64,000 nt of DNA from Muribaculaceae bacterium (GTDB lineage Bacteria; Bacteroidota; Bacteroidia; Bacteroidales; Muribaculaceae), in assembly GCA_009775365.1 (NCBI GenBank), contig VSPM01000001.1:1-64000 (forward strand), given 5' to 3'. This document shows, piece after piece, positions 8,127 to 15,944 of the stretch; the first letter of the stretch is position 1, and each line of letters begins with the position of its first letter. The position numbers were made by a program, and so were the translations under genes. The notes beneath the pieces were generated by a model. It did not search any database and had not been told where the DNA came from. It worked only from the letters and a program-made list of their open reading frames with translations.

Positions 8127-8384
8127 ATGCAATATTACTACAGTGATGTGTTCAACACATCCGTGTCGGGTGTTGAGGCAGAGTATGGCGTGGCATTCAG
8201 CGACAATACTATCTATTCTCTCGCAGGCGACTCTCTGAACGTTACGGTGTTTGACATCTCCGGCAAGAAAGTGGCTGAGGCTGCAGGCTGCAGCGTATCG
8301 CTCTCACACCTTGCAAAAGGCGTGTATGTAGTGAAAGCCGAAATGCCCGGCGTAACAAAATCGCTCAAAGTGCGCATCCGCTAA
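8127..8384 (+). pseudogene. C-terminal type IX-secretion-style sorting tail fragment
   Basis: An 85-residue open frame whose last 65 residues form a typical Por/type IX C-terminal sorting domain: 'VTVFDISGKKVAEA', then 'LSHLAKGVYVVKAEM' and a final basic strand 'SLKVRIR'. The passenger protein that should precede it is missing, and its 5' end abuts the AraC fragment. It is best read as the surviving 3' end of a deleted secreted-protein gene. An imperfect inverted repeat GGCGCATCC/GGATGCGTC follows at 8392-8431. Confidence 0.7.
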
Positions 8385-8526
8385 TCTTCCAGGCGCATCC
8401 TTCACAATGAGCAACTATTACCGGATGCGTCAAACTTAGTAAGATAGTATTTTACGTTAATAGTTAGATTGGGATTATAATTCTGAATCAAGACTGTTTA
8501 AGCAAAGAAACAGGATTCCAAAAGCA

Positions 8527-8566
8527 TGTTATGGCTATCGGTGTTTTGCCGTCGATAGCCATAACA
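8527..8566. terminator. Strong hairpin, probable terminator
   Basis: A perfect 14-bp inverted repeat (TGTTATGGCTATCG / CGATAGCCATAACA) with a 12-base loop, followed by TCTTTC on the plus strand and by GCTTTT on the minus strand. No intact gene ends here; it is likely a leftover of the lost genes. Confidence 0.55.
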
Positions 8567-8707
8567 TCTTTCATATAAATACCCTTCCCAATAAACAGCA
8601 AAGAGCAAAATCCCACGGATAGCCTGCGCCTGCAAAAAAAACTGCGCCTACAGAAGAGGTTGCATCTTACAGAGGAAAACAAAATACGTCTTCTTCGGAA
8701 GTCGATT

Positions 8708-8830
8708 ATGGAGTCGATTATGGAGTGGCTCTTCAATGCTTCTGCATTAACAGAGGAAATATCACAAAAAGATGTGGAAAAAGAGTTAAAAAATGTAGAA
8801 GATATATTGCAGATGAAAAAAAATGATTAA
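8708..8830 (+). CDS. Possible small protein (40 aa), doubtful
   Basis: A 40-residue frame from ATG 8708, rich in Glu, Lys and Asn with a plausible amphipathic helix (EEISQKDVEKELKNVEDIL). The same frame is open without a start back to 8579 and stays hydrophilic and basic, so this may be the 3' end of a larger lost gene. Its stop codon TAA overlaps the -7 box of the following tRNA. Weak support. Confidence 0.25.
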   Translation: MESIMEWLFNASALTEEISQKDVEKELKNVEDILQMKKND

Positions 8831-8835
8831 CTTTG
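8828..8835 (+). promoter_or_regulatory. -7 box of tRNA-Arg
   Basis: TAACTTTG, 30 bases before the mature tRNA, matches TAnnTTTG. A short hairpin (GAACGG/CCGTTC) lies between the box and the tRNA 5' end. Confidence 0.55.
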
Positions 8836-8864
8836 CATCCTGAACGGACAACCCGTTCGAGGCA

Positions 8865-8938
8865 GGTCTGGTAGCTCAGCTGGATAGAGCAACAGCCTTC
8901 TAAGCTGTGGGTCTTGGGTTCGAATCCCAACCGGATCA
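8865..8938 (+). tRNA. tRNA-Arg (anticodon TCT)
   Basis: The cloverleaf folds completely: acceptor 8865-8871 with 8931-8937 (two G-U pairs), D stem GCTC/GAGC, anticodon stem ACAGC/GCTGT around loop CTTCTAA (anticodon TCT at 8899-8901), five-base variable region and T stem TTGGG/CCCAA around TTCGAAT. The discriminator base is A and CCA is not encoded. It reads AGA codons. Confidence 0.95.
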
Positions 8939-8949
8939 CTTTAAAATCA

Positions 8950-8990
8950 CCTCATTTATTTGATTATCAGATAAATGAGGTTTTTCTTTT
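8950..8990 (+). terminator. Rho-independent terminator of tRNA-Arg
   Basis: Perfect 10-bp stem CCTCATTTAT/ATAAATGAGG with an 11-base loop, followed by TTTTTCTTTT, twelve bases after the tRNA. Confidence 0.85.
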
Positions 8991-9163
8991 ATTCAATTTG
9001 TACCGCCGTTGCACTACAAAGCCGGAATTTACCGCCACTGTTGTAGTCACGCACATCCGGCCATCGCTTTCGCCTCTCAAAATCTGAATAAAACAAGATT
9101 GACAAATAAAAGTGGTTGCTCAAAATAGTCAATATCTGCGTTGGTATTGAACAAAAAAGTTTT

Positions 9164-9198
9164 ATTTTATTCAATACAGTGGTTTAATTGAATAAAAT
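9164..9198. promoter_or_regulatory. Perfect inverted repeat, possible operator
   Basis: ATTTTATTCAAT and ATTGAATAAAAT are exact complements separated by 11 bases and sit about 30 bases before the ATPase remnant's start. AT-rich dyads of this size before AAA/DUF4143 genes could be an operator; no cognate regulator is recognisable nearby. Confidence 0.4.
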
Positions 9199-9229
9199 TC
9201 GCCATATTTGCAGTCTAAGATAGATTGTA

Positions 9230-10197
9230 ATGAAAACAACGATACTCAATCAGCGGGCGGAGCGCGACGAATTGTTGTCGCATAGGTAAATCTGTTTTTG
9301 CCCTGCTGATGCTGCAAGGCAATAATTTTGCCTATCTCAATTTTGACGATAATCAGTTGCTTGAAAAATGGGACGAGGATCTGGCAATGTCGGCTCTTGA
9401 TGATGTCTATCCCGATTATGATTTTATGTTGCTTGATGAAATTCAGAATCTTCCGGACTGGGATTTGTGGGTAAGCAAGCTATATCGCCGTGGAAAGAAT
9501 CTGATAATCACGGGAAGCAATGCCAATATGCTGAGCAGTGAAATGGCGACAGTGCTGACAGGACGTTATCTTCAAATTGAGATGTTGCCTTTCAGTCTTG
9601 ATGAAACTATGAGGTGGAAAAATATCAGCCCGGACCGCGAGGAACAGTCTGCACATGCAATAATGCTGGCTGACGACTATATGCGAAATGGCGGATATCC
9701 TGAAACAATCCCTGCTCGCGGCATAACCAAGAGTTATCTCTCTTAAACTGAAGAACAAGGCTCCGAAAAAAGTATATGTCGTTGACAACGGTTTTGTGCA
9801 AAGCACAGCGTTCAATCTCAGTGAAAACCTCGGCCGCCTGCTGGGAAACCAAGTCTTTGTAGAGCTACTTCGCCGTGGCTATATCCCCGGTCAAACGCTG
9901 TTCTATTACCGTACCCGCAACGATAAAGAGATAGATTTCGTCACCCGTAAAGGCTCGAAAGTGGAGCAACTAATCCAAGTCTGCTACGACATGACATCCG
10001 AGAAAACCCGCAAACGCGAACTCGATGCCCTTGTCGAAGCCGCCGAAGAATTCCACTGCGACAACCTTCTTGTCATTACCAATATTCAACAGGAAGAAAC
10101 CAAATGGAAGAATCGTAAAATCAAAGTTATCTCAAAGATTGTTAATTTTACAAGGGAAGCCTCTGGCCTCTGTCATTTTGAAAAGATTGATATATAA
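9230..10197 (+). pseudogene. AAA-family ATPase with DUF4143-type C-terminus, two internal deletions
   Basis: Three pieces of one gene are readable in order. ATG 9230 gives a short N-terminus (MKTTILNQRAERDELLSHR), which then hits a stop. A second frame resumes with GKSVFALLMLQGN, the end of a Walker A motif, and continues through the Walker B-like DFMLLDEIQNLPDW and 'IITGSNANML' to a stop at 9746. A third piece (about 9745-10197) carries VYVVDNGFVQS and the nuclease-like end FYYRTRNDKEIDFV. The segment with the first half of the P-loop and a middle segment of the protein are missing. The product cannot bind ATP normally. The family is of uncertain role, often spread in Bacteroidetes genomes. 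Confidence 0.8.
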
Positions 10198-10205
10198 ACA
10201 AGGAT

Positions 10206-10475
10206 GTGGTTGTTACGATAATTGCATGGATTTCGATTGTGGCGTCGGTTGCGGGCATCCTGCTGGCCAATAGGATATGTCAAAAGGAAATGAGCCGCGA
10301 AGGGGTGCAGATTATTTGTTCCCTGGTGTTTTGCTGGGTCGGCACATGGCAGATAACCGACTTGTCTGGTCTTGAAAGCGGCTTACAAGATGTCATTCGC
10401 CCATGGAAGATAGTCGGTGCGGCTATGCTTGCTATCGCCATGCTCCTGTGCTGGCTCTCCAAACGAATTAAGTGA
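10206..10475 (+). CDS. Small hypothetical membrane protein
   Basis: An 89-residue protein starting at GTG 10206 after AACAAGG; there is no ATG early in the frame. Residues 3-22 (TIIAWISIVASVAGILLA) and about 66-84 (VGAAMLAIAMLLCWL) are hydrophobic enough to span the membrane, with a less hydrophobic middle stretch that could be a third segment. It lies eight bases after the ATPase remnant. No family was recognised. Confidence 0.5.
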   Translation: MVVTIIAWISIVASVAGILLANRICQKEMSREGVQIICSLVFCWVGTWQITDLSGLESGLQDVIRPWKIVGAAMLAIAMLLCWLSKRIK

Positions 10476-10479
10476 TAGT

Positions 10480-10514
10480 AAAGCGCGGGAGCATTTTAAT
10501 GTGTCCCGCGCTTT
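10480..10514. terminator. Bidirectional hairpin terminator
   Basis: Perfect 11-bp stem AAAGCGCGGGA/TCCCGCGCTTT with a 13-base loop between two convergent genes. Confidence 0.7.
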
Positions 10515-10521
10515 AGATTTA

Positions 10522-12498
10522 TCAGTAGGAGCCTGTGTTGCGTCGCCGGCCTCGGTCGTTGGGGTCGAAAGGATTGCGTGTCGGGTCGAAATAATCGTCC
10601 TCTTCGCCCTCCTCTTCTTCCTCGGTGCGCTTTTTGCTTCTGTTGCGCTTGTCGGTTTCCGGTTTGTTCTTTTTCAGGTTTTCCGGCTTCATGAGGTCGA
10701 TGGCCATGTCGAACACACTCCAGGTCTCGGCCTTTTCCCAGTTTTTCTTGATGTTGATCACCTTGGGATAGTAATAAGCCATGTCAGGCTGCAGGAGAGA
10801 GTCGAGATTGCCGGTGTCATAAAGGCCGTTGCCATTGTGGTCTTCATATATTCTTGCGTAATACTTTCCCGGAGGGAGATAAGGGAATTTCACTTTCCCG
10901 CCTTCCACTTTGGCTCTTCTGACAGGAGAGTCTGATGTGCTCAAAAGCTCTACGAAAGCAGGAAGGGAGTCATTGAAATTTGTGATAGTGAAACTCAATG
11001 CGCAATAATCTTCCTCTGCCTTGGTCTTAAACTTGTGTTCAAGCGGGTTGGTGTTAAGCCCGTATATTCCGGAAGCCGCAAGAGAGTCAACGGTCAGCCG
11101 GTATTCGGTGGCGTATTCCCAGGGGTATTCTATTTTCAGTTTTCGATGGCTCAGAGAATCGAGAGGCTGCGGCTTCCAGTCTTTAGGCACCGGAGTCCAT
11201 ATGGAGTCAACCATTGTCTCAAGATGGAAAGCGAGAGTGTCGAGGCTGTTGAGAGGAGTGTCAAATTCAATTGTGAGAGGGAGATACACTTCTTGTGTTG
11301 ACCCCGATGTTACAGCCATGCCCAAGGCAGGGATTACAATAGGGATGGAGTCGAGATTTTCGCCCTTTTTCTTTTTGTCTTTTTTCTTGTCAGGCTTTCC
11401 CGCCTTTGCTCTTTGAGTGAAAAACCGCAGAGTGTCGGTGGCGGCAGTGAGACTGCTTGCAGAGTCAGTGCGCAGATAAGTCATGGCAATTCTCAGGCTG
11501 TCGGTAGCCACAAGTCCACGCGGTCTTATCCAATAGGTCAGAGTGTCGTTATGAGCCGATCGTTCAAGCATCCACCAGTCTTTATATCCCTCATTGTTTA
11601 CTATTTCAAGGTGAGGCAGAGAATCTGAAGGCGCGTTGAAGATAAGGCTTATGCGAGTTGAGTCAACGCGTTCATATTTTTGGAGGAACTGAGGCTTGTA
11701 ATTGCTTTGGAAAGAGCGCAGCAATATGTCGTTTGGAAGGAAACGTGTTCTCTCTCTGCTTATTACGGAGTCTGCCTCGCCGGTGAGGAGGTTGAACACA
11801 GTGTCGGAGGCCGTCACGCGCTCAGATGTGGGAATGAGGGTCACATCGTAGAAGGCCATCGCCTCTTCCGGGTTGGCACGCTTGTAGTCGTTGTCTACAT
11901 CCGCGAGAGCGAATATGCGGTATTCGCCCGGCGCGAGCCCCTTCACGGAAAATCGGCCTCTGTCGTCGGTCTTGGCCACTCTTTCAAAGGGAAGCGTAGA
12001 GAATGCCGAGTCTGCAAGGTTGGAATATACACCCACAAGCATTCCCTGTTGAGGTTCAAGCGCGTCGGCCGAAAGCACCATTCCTGAAATCTGGAGAGTG
12101 TCGAGGGTGGGCCCTGTGGAGAATGAATATGTGAATCCCTGAAGCTTGTTGTTCTCGTTGTTATCCTCAATTGAGTTTGCAAAGTCGATTGTGTAGGTTG
12201 TGTTGGGAAGGAGGGAGTCGTTAAACTGCACGGTCACCTTCTTGCCGAGCGATGACACTCTGGGCACGGATTTTGAAGTGGGCGACACCACGACTTTCTG
12301 GAAGGCGTCTTTCACGTTCACAAGCTCGTCAAACTCTATGTCGATTCTTTTGCGGTCAACATTCACCGACCCCGGGGCCGGGTTCGCTCTCACGAACCGT
12401 GGAGGGTCTTCGTCGCGCGGGCCTCCGGAAGGGTTTCCGATAGAGGCACACGAGGCAATGAGCGTGGCTGAGAGGAGCACCCATAAAAGACTGCGCAT
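10522..12498 (-). CDS. Ig-like (BIG_5/SbsA-type) domain lipoprotein
   Basis: A 658-residue protein from ATG 12498, chosen because it begins a lipoprotein signal (WVLLSATLIASC, lipid Cys near residue 16). Right after it comes GNPSGGPRDEDPP, a common opening of Bacteroidetes proteins with an SbsA-type Ig-like domain (residues about 25-120, with 'NTTYTIDFANSIED'). A carboxypeptidase-regulatory-like beta domain follows (VKGLAPGEYRIFALADVDND). Further beta domains fill the rest, and a second similar motif (FPYLPPGKYYARIYEDHNGNG) lies before a Lys/Glu-rich tail. Probably an outer-membrane-attached structural protein; exact role unknown. Monocistronic. Confidence 0.8.
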   Translation of the reverse strand: MRSLLWVLLSATLIASCASIGNPSGGPRDEDPPRFVRANPAPGSVNVDRKRIDIEFDELVNVKDAFQKVVVSPTSKSVPRVSSLGKKVTVQFNDSLLPNTTYTIDFANSIEDNNENNKLQGFTYSFSTGPTLDTLQISGMVLSADALEPQQGMLVGVYSNLADSAFSTLPFERVAKTDDRGRFSVKGLAPGEYRIFALADVDNDYKRANPEEAMAFYDVTLIPTSERVTASDTVFNLLTGEADSVISRERTRFLPNDILLRSFQSNYKPQFLQKYERVDSTRISLIFNAPSDSLPHLEIVNNEGYKDWWMLERSAHNDTLTYWIRPRGLVATDSLRIAMTYLRTDSASSLTAATDTLRFFTQRAKAGKPDKKKDKKKKGENLDSIPIVIPALGMAVTSGSTQEVYLPLTIEFDTPLNSLDTLAFHLETMVDSIWTPVPKDWKPQPLDSLSHRKLKIEYPWEYATEYRLTVDSLAASGIYGLNTNPLEHKFKTKAEEDYCALSFTITNFNDSLPAFVELLSTSDSPVRRAKVEGGKVKFPYLPPGKYYARIYEDHNGNGLYDTGNLDSLLQPDMAYYYPKVINIKKNWEKAETWSVFDMAIDLMKPENLKKNKPETDKRNRSKKRTEEEEEGEEDDYFDPTRNPFDPNDRGRRRNTGSY

Positions 12499-12713
12499 AT
12501 CTTTTGCAATTTGCATCATATCGGAATAAGTGAGGTTTAACGTTGTTTTATTGGTTTGAACAGGCATTGAAAGAGCCGGCCGACATTAAAATTCGGTTCA
12601 AAAGTAGCAATTATTTTTGACATACAATGGAGAATGAAGCCCGATTTTGTCTAAAAAGATGCAAAATCCGCATTTTTAGGCATTAAATTTCGGCATAGGT
12701 GAAAAATTTGAAC

Positions 12714-12721
12714 TATATTTG
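12714..12721 (+). promoter_or_regulatory. -7 box of secDF
   Basis: TATATTTG fits TAnnTTTG and leaves a leader of about 80 bases before the secDF start. A clear -33 TTTG is not present; TTTC at 12688-12691 is the nearest match. Confidence 0.5.
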
Positions 12722-12808
12722 CAGACTGAAAAATTATGCCCGTCACGCATTGCGTGTGGTGGCTGCATAACCGGAAATAATAAAAAACAACAATAAAACC
12801 AACGAAAA

Positions 12809-15781
12809 ATGCAGAACAAAGGGTTTATCAGCACCATTGCCGTCCTTTTGGTCTTGATTTGCGGATTTTATATCTCCTTCTCGTTCGTGACTTCTCACTA
12901 TGAGAAAAAGGCGGAGGAATATGCCGCGATGATGGCCAAGACAAGCGACGTAACCAATGATGCCTACAAACAGAATCTAAAGCAATTCAACGACTCTATT
13001 GACAAGGAGAAGGTTTACCTCGGCTACACCTACAATCAGGTGCGCAAGCTTGAGATCGGTCTCGGTCTTGACCTTAAGGGAGGTATGAACGTGGTGCTTG
13101 AAATATCAGTGCCCGACATCCTTCGCCAGTATGCTTCAGGCGAACAGCAGCTCCGCCAGATTAACGACGCTATCGCCAAGGCTCAGGCTGAAGGCGTGAA
13201 GACGGGCGACAGTGATTTTATTTCAAAGGTTGCATCATTCATCCAGCCGGGCGCAATGGCCGGGCTTTTCAGCCGTGAAGGTGAATTCCTCAGCAAAATA
13301 AAGAGCAATTCCTCAAATGCTGAGGTGACTGCCGCTCTTGAAAAGCAGGTAGACAGCCAGGTAGACGCCGCTTTCAATATTTTCCGCACCCGTATCGACC
13401 AGTTTGGTGTGGTTGCCCCCAACATTCAGAAGCTCCAGGACAAGAAGGGCCAGATTCTGCTTGAACTTCCCGGCGTGAAAGAGCCTGAGCGCGTCACAGA
13501 GTTGCTCAAATCTTCTGCCAACCTTGAGTTCTATGAGGTGTATAACTATAATGAGATTGCCAACGACCTCAACAGCTTTGCACAGCTTTGGGCTCAGCAG
13601 GACACTGTGAACCACACAAATCTCATCCAGCTCCTCGGCGGCCCCCAGCGTTCAGGCAGCCCGGTTATCGGTCTTGTCACTCCTCAGAACCGTGCGCTTG
13701 TTGACAGCATTCTTTCATCTCCGCTTGCAAAGCAGAAACTTCCCAGCGATTTCTCCGCTGTGTGGGAAGTGAAGGCCGTAGATTTTCCCGTGCTTGATGC
13801 TCAGGGCAATGTGCTCAAGAAGGCTAACGGCGAGGATCGCACCACTCCATATTGGCAGCTTGTGGCTCTCAAAGGCGACGCAGCTCTCGAGGGTGACGCA
13901 GTGATTTCCGCTTCAAGCGAATATGACAACATGCGCGGCAATACTGTCAATATGCGCATGAATGACGCGGGCGCACAGGCATGGGCCACTCTTACTCGCA
14001 ACAATATTGGCCGCCCGATTGCTATCGTGCTCGACAACAATGTTTATTCTTTCCCCAACGTAAACAACGAAATCACCGGCGGCTCATCTGAGATAACCGG
14101 CAACTTCACTCCTGAAGAGGCTAACGACCTTGCAAACGTGTTGAAGTCTGGCAAGATGAGCGCTAAAGTGGACGTTGTGAGCAACAACGTGATTGGTCCG
14201 AGCCTTGGCGCCGAGGCCATCCAGCAGGGTTTTGTATCGTTTATTGTGGCTCTCGTGCTTCTCATGATTTTCATGATCTGCATCTATGGCCTCATCCCGG
14301 GTCTTGTGGCTAATGTGGGCTTGATGCTCAACCTCTATTTCACACTCGGCATCCTCGCCTCGTTCCAGGCAGTGCTTACACTTTCCGGCATCGCCGGTAT
14401 CGTGCTCGCCTTGGGTATGGCGGTCGACGCTAACGTGCTTATCTTCGAGCGCACAAAAGAGGAGCTCAAGCTTGGCAAGAAACTTCGCCAGGCCATCTCT
14501 GAAGGCTACAGCAATGCTTTCTCCGCCATCTTCGACTCAAACCTCACATCAGTGATCACAGGCGTGATTCTTCTGCTCTTCGGCTCAGGCCCGATCAAGG
14601 GTTTTGCTACCACTCTTATCATCGGTCTTGTTTGCTCGTTCTTTACATCAGTGTTCCTCACTCGCATCGCATTCGACCTCATCACTAACAATGGTCGCTG
14701 CGCCGGTATGTCATTCGACACCGGCATCAGCCGCAACTTCCTTTCTGCTACAAAGATTAACTTCCTTGGCCAGTGGAAAGGCGCCGCTTGTGTATGGTTG
14801 TTCCTTGTTGTCGTTTCTATTGCATCTCTTGCATTCAGAGGCATGAACCAGGGCATCGACTTCTCAGGAGGTCGCAACTATGTGGTGCAGTTTGACAAGG
14901 AGGTTGTTCCGTCAGACATTCAGGCCCGTCTTCTCACAGAGCTTCAGAAAGAGGCCGACGACAAGACTGTCAGCGTAGGTGTGATCACTATCGACAATCC
15001 CACAAAGGTGCGCATCTCCACCAACTATAAGATTGACTCTGAAGACAGCAACGTCGACAATGAAGTGACCGCCCTTCTCTACAAGCATCTCAAGCCTGAA
15101 CTCACCGGAGCCGACGGCAAAGTGATGGATGAGAACGCGTTTGCCATCGCCGACGAAAGCCGAGGCATCATCTCTATCCAGAAGGTGGGCCCGTCGGTGG
15201 CCGACGACATGAAGCGCGACGCTTATTGGGCTGTGGGCATTGCAGTGGTCTGCATGTTCCTCTACATCCTCCTTCGCTTCCGCAACATCGCATTCTCTGT
15301 GGGTGCTGTATGCGCCGTGGCTCTCACCGCATTCCTCATCATCGGTTTCTACTCTATCTGCTGGGGATTCCTTCCCTTCTCTATGGAGATTGACCAGTCG
15401 TTTATCGCAGCGGTTCTTACCATCATCGGTTATCAGATCAACGACACAGTGGTTGTGTTCGACCGTGTGCGCGAGATGATGAAGCTCTATCCAAGGGAGG
15501 ATCGTTTCATTACGTTCAACAAGAGTCTGAACACGACATTGACACGTACGATCATGACATCGTTCTCAACATTGCTCGTGCTTCTCTGCATCTTCTTCCT
15601 CGGTGGTGACACTATCCGCAGTTTCACATTTGCAATGATTTTCGGTGTGATTGTCGGCACATTCTGCTCGCTCTACTGCGCAGCTCCTATCGCTTACAAC
15701 ATCATCAAGAATTCTGCAAAGAAGAATGTTGCCGAAGAGAATGGCAAGCCGGCTCTTCAGGGCAACCGTCGATTCCAGTAA
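12809..15781 (+). CDS. secDF: Protein translocase subunit SecDF (fused)
   Basis: A 990-residue fusion of SecD and SecF, the proton-driven RND-type partner of the SecYEG translocon in the inner membrane. After an N-terminal membrane segment, the SecD half shows GLGLDLKGGMNVVLE (about 87-101) and the 'FNIFRTRIDQFGV' region, followed by five membrane helices with GMAVDANVLIFERTKEEL. The SecF half starts near residue 640 and contains 'GMNQGIDFSGGRNYVV' and 'INDTVVVFDRVREMM'. The fusion and length are usual for Bacteroidetes. The periplasmic SecD part is long (inserted 150-330), also typical. Single-gene unit followed by a very long palindrome. Confidence 0.96.
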   Translation: MQNKGFISTIAVLLVLICGFYISFSFVTSHYEKKAEEYAAMMAKTSDVTNDAYKQNLKQFNDSIDKEKVYLGYTYNQVRKLEIGLGLDLKGGMNVVLEISVPDILRQYASGEQQLRQINDAIAKAQAEGVKTGDSDFISKVASFIQPGAMAGLFSREGEFLSKIKSNSSNAEVTAALEKQVDSQVDAAFNIFRTRIDQFGVVAPNIQKLQDKKGQILLELPGVKEPERVTELLKSSANLEFYEVYNYNEIANDLNSFAQLWAQQDTVNHTNLIQLLGGPQRSGSPVIGLVTPQNRALVDSILSSPLAKQKLPSDFSAVWEVKAVDFPVLDAQGNVLKKANGEDRTTPYWQLVALKGDAALEGDAVISASSEYDNMRGNTVNMRMNDAGAQAWATLTRNNIGRPIAIVLDNNVYSFPNVNNEITGGSSEITGNFTPEEANDLANVLKSGKMSAKVDVVSNNVIGPSLGAEAIQQGFVSFIVALVLLMIFMICIYGLIPGLVANVGLMLNLYFTLGILASFQAVLTLSGIAGIVLALGMAVDANVLIFERTKEELKLGKKLRQAISEGYSNAFSAIFDSNLTSVITGVILLLFGSGPIKGFATTLIIGLVCSFFTSVFLTRIAFDLITNNGRCAGMSFDTGISRNFLSATKINFLGQWKGAACVWLFLVVVSIASLAFRGMNQGIDFSGGRNYVVQFDKEVVPSDIQARLLTELQKEADDKTVSVGVITIDNPTKVRISTNYKIDSEDSNVDNEVTALLYKHLKPELTGADGKVMDENAFAIADESRGIISIQKVGPSVADDMKRDAYWAVGIAVVCMFLYILLRFRNIAFSVGAVCAVALTAFLIIGFYSICWGFLPFSMEIDQSFIAAVLTIIGYQINDTVVVFDRVREMMKLYPREDRFITFNKSLNTTLTRTIMTSFSTLLVLLCIFFLGGDTIRSFTFAMIFGVIVGTFCSLYCAAPIAYNIIKNSAKKNVAEENGKPALQGNRRFQ

Positions 15782-15788
15782 GAAATAC

Positions 15789-15851
15789 AATCGCATATAA
15801 CAAAATCGGGCCACGTCATCATGACGTGGCCCGATTTTGTTATATGCGATT
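15789..15851. repeat. 63-bp perfect palindrome downstream of secDF, probable terminator
   Basis: Two exactly complementary 31-base arms (15789-15819 and 15821-15851) surround a single base at 15820. The core contains CGGGCCACGTCAT and its complement, flanked by AAAA/TTTT, so the inner part would act as a terminator in both directions. The outer arms (AATCGCATATAAC and its complement) are much longer than termination needs. Confidence 0.85.
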
Positions 15852-15944
15852 ATTTGTGAATAATGTATTTGGATGCGTTGATTGTTTTTATTGATATAAT
15901 TATTGTATATTTATAAGATAAAAGATAATCAAAGGTAAGGAGTT

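Noticed and set aside
8392..8431. Terminator GGCGCATCC/GGATGCGTC after the type IX tail
   Set aside because: The arms are short, the loop is 22 bases and no T-run follows; kept only as a remark.
8865..8938. tRNA-Arg as an attachment site of an integrated island
   Set aside because: No second copy of the tRNA 3' end and no integrase were found in the window, although the downstream genes are scarred.
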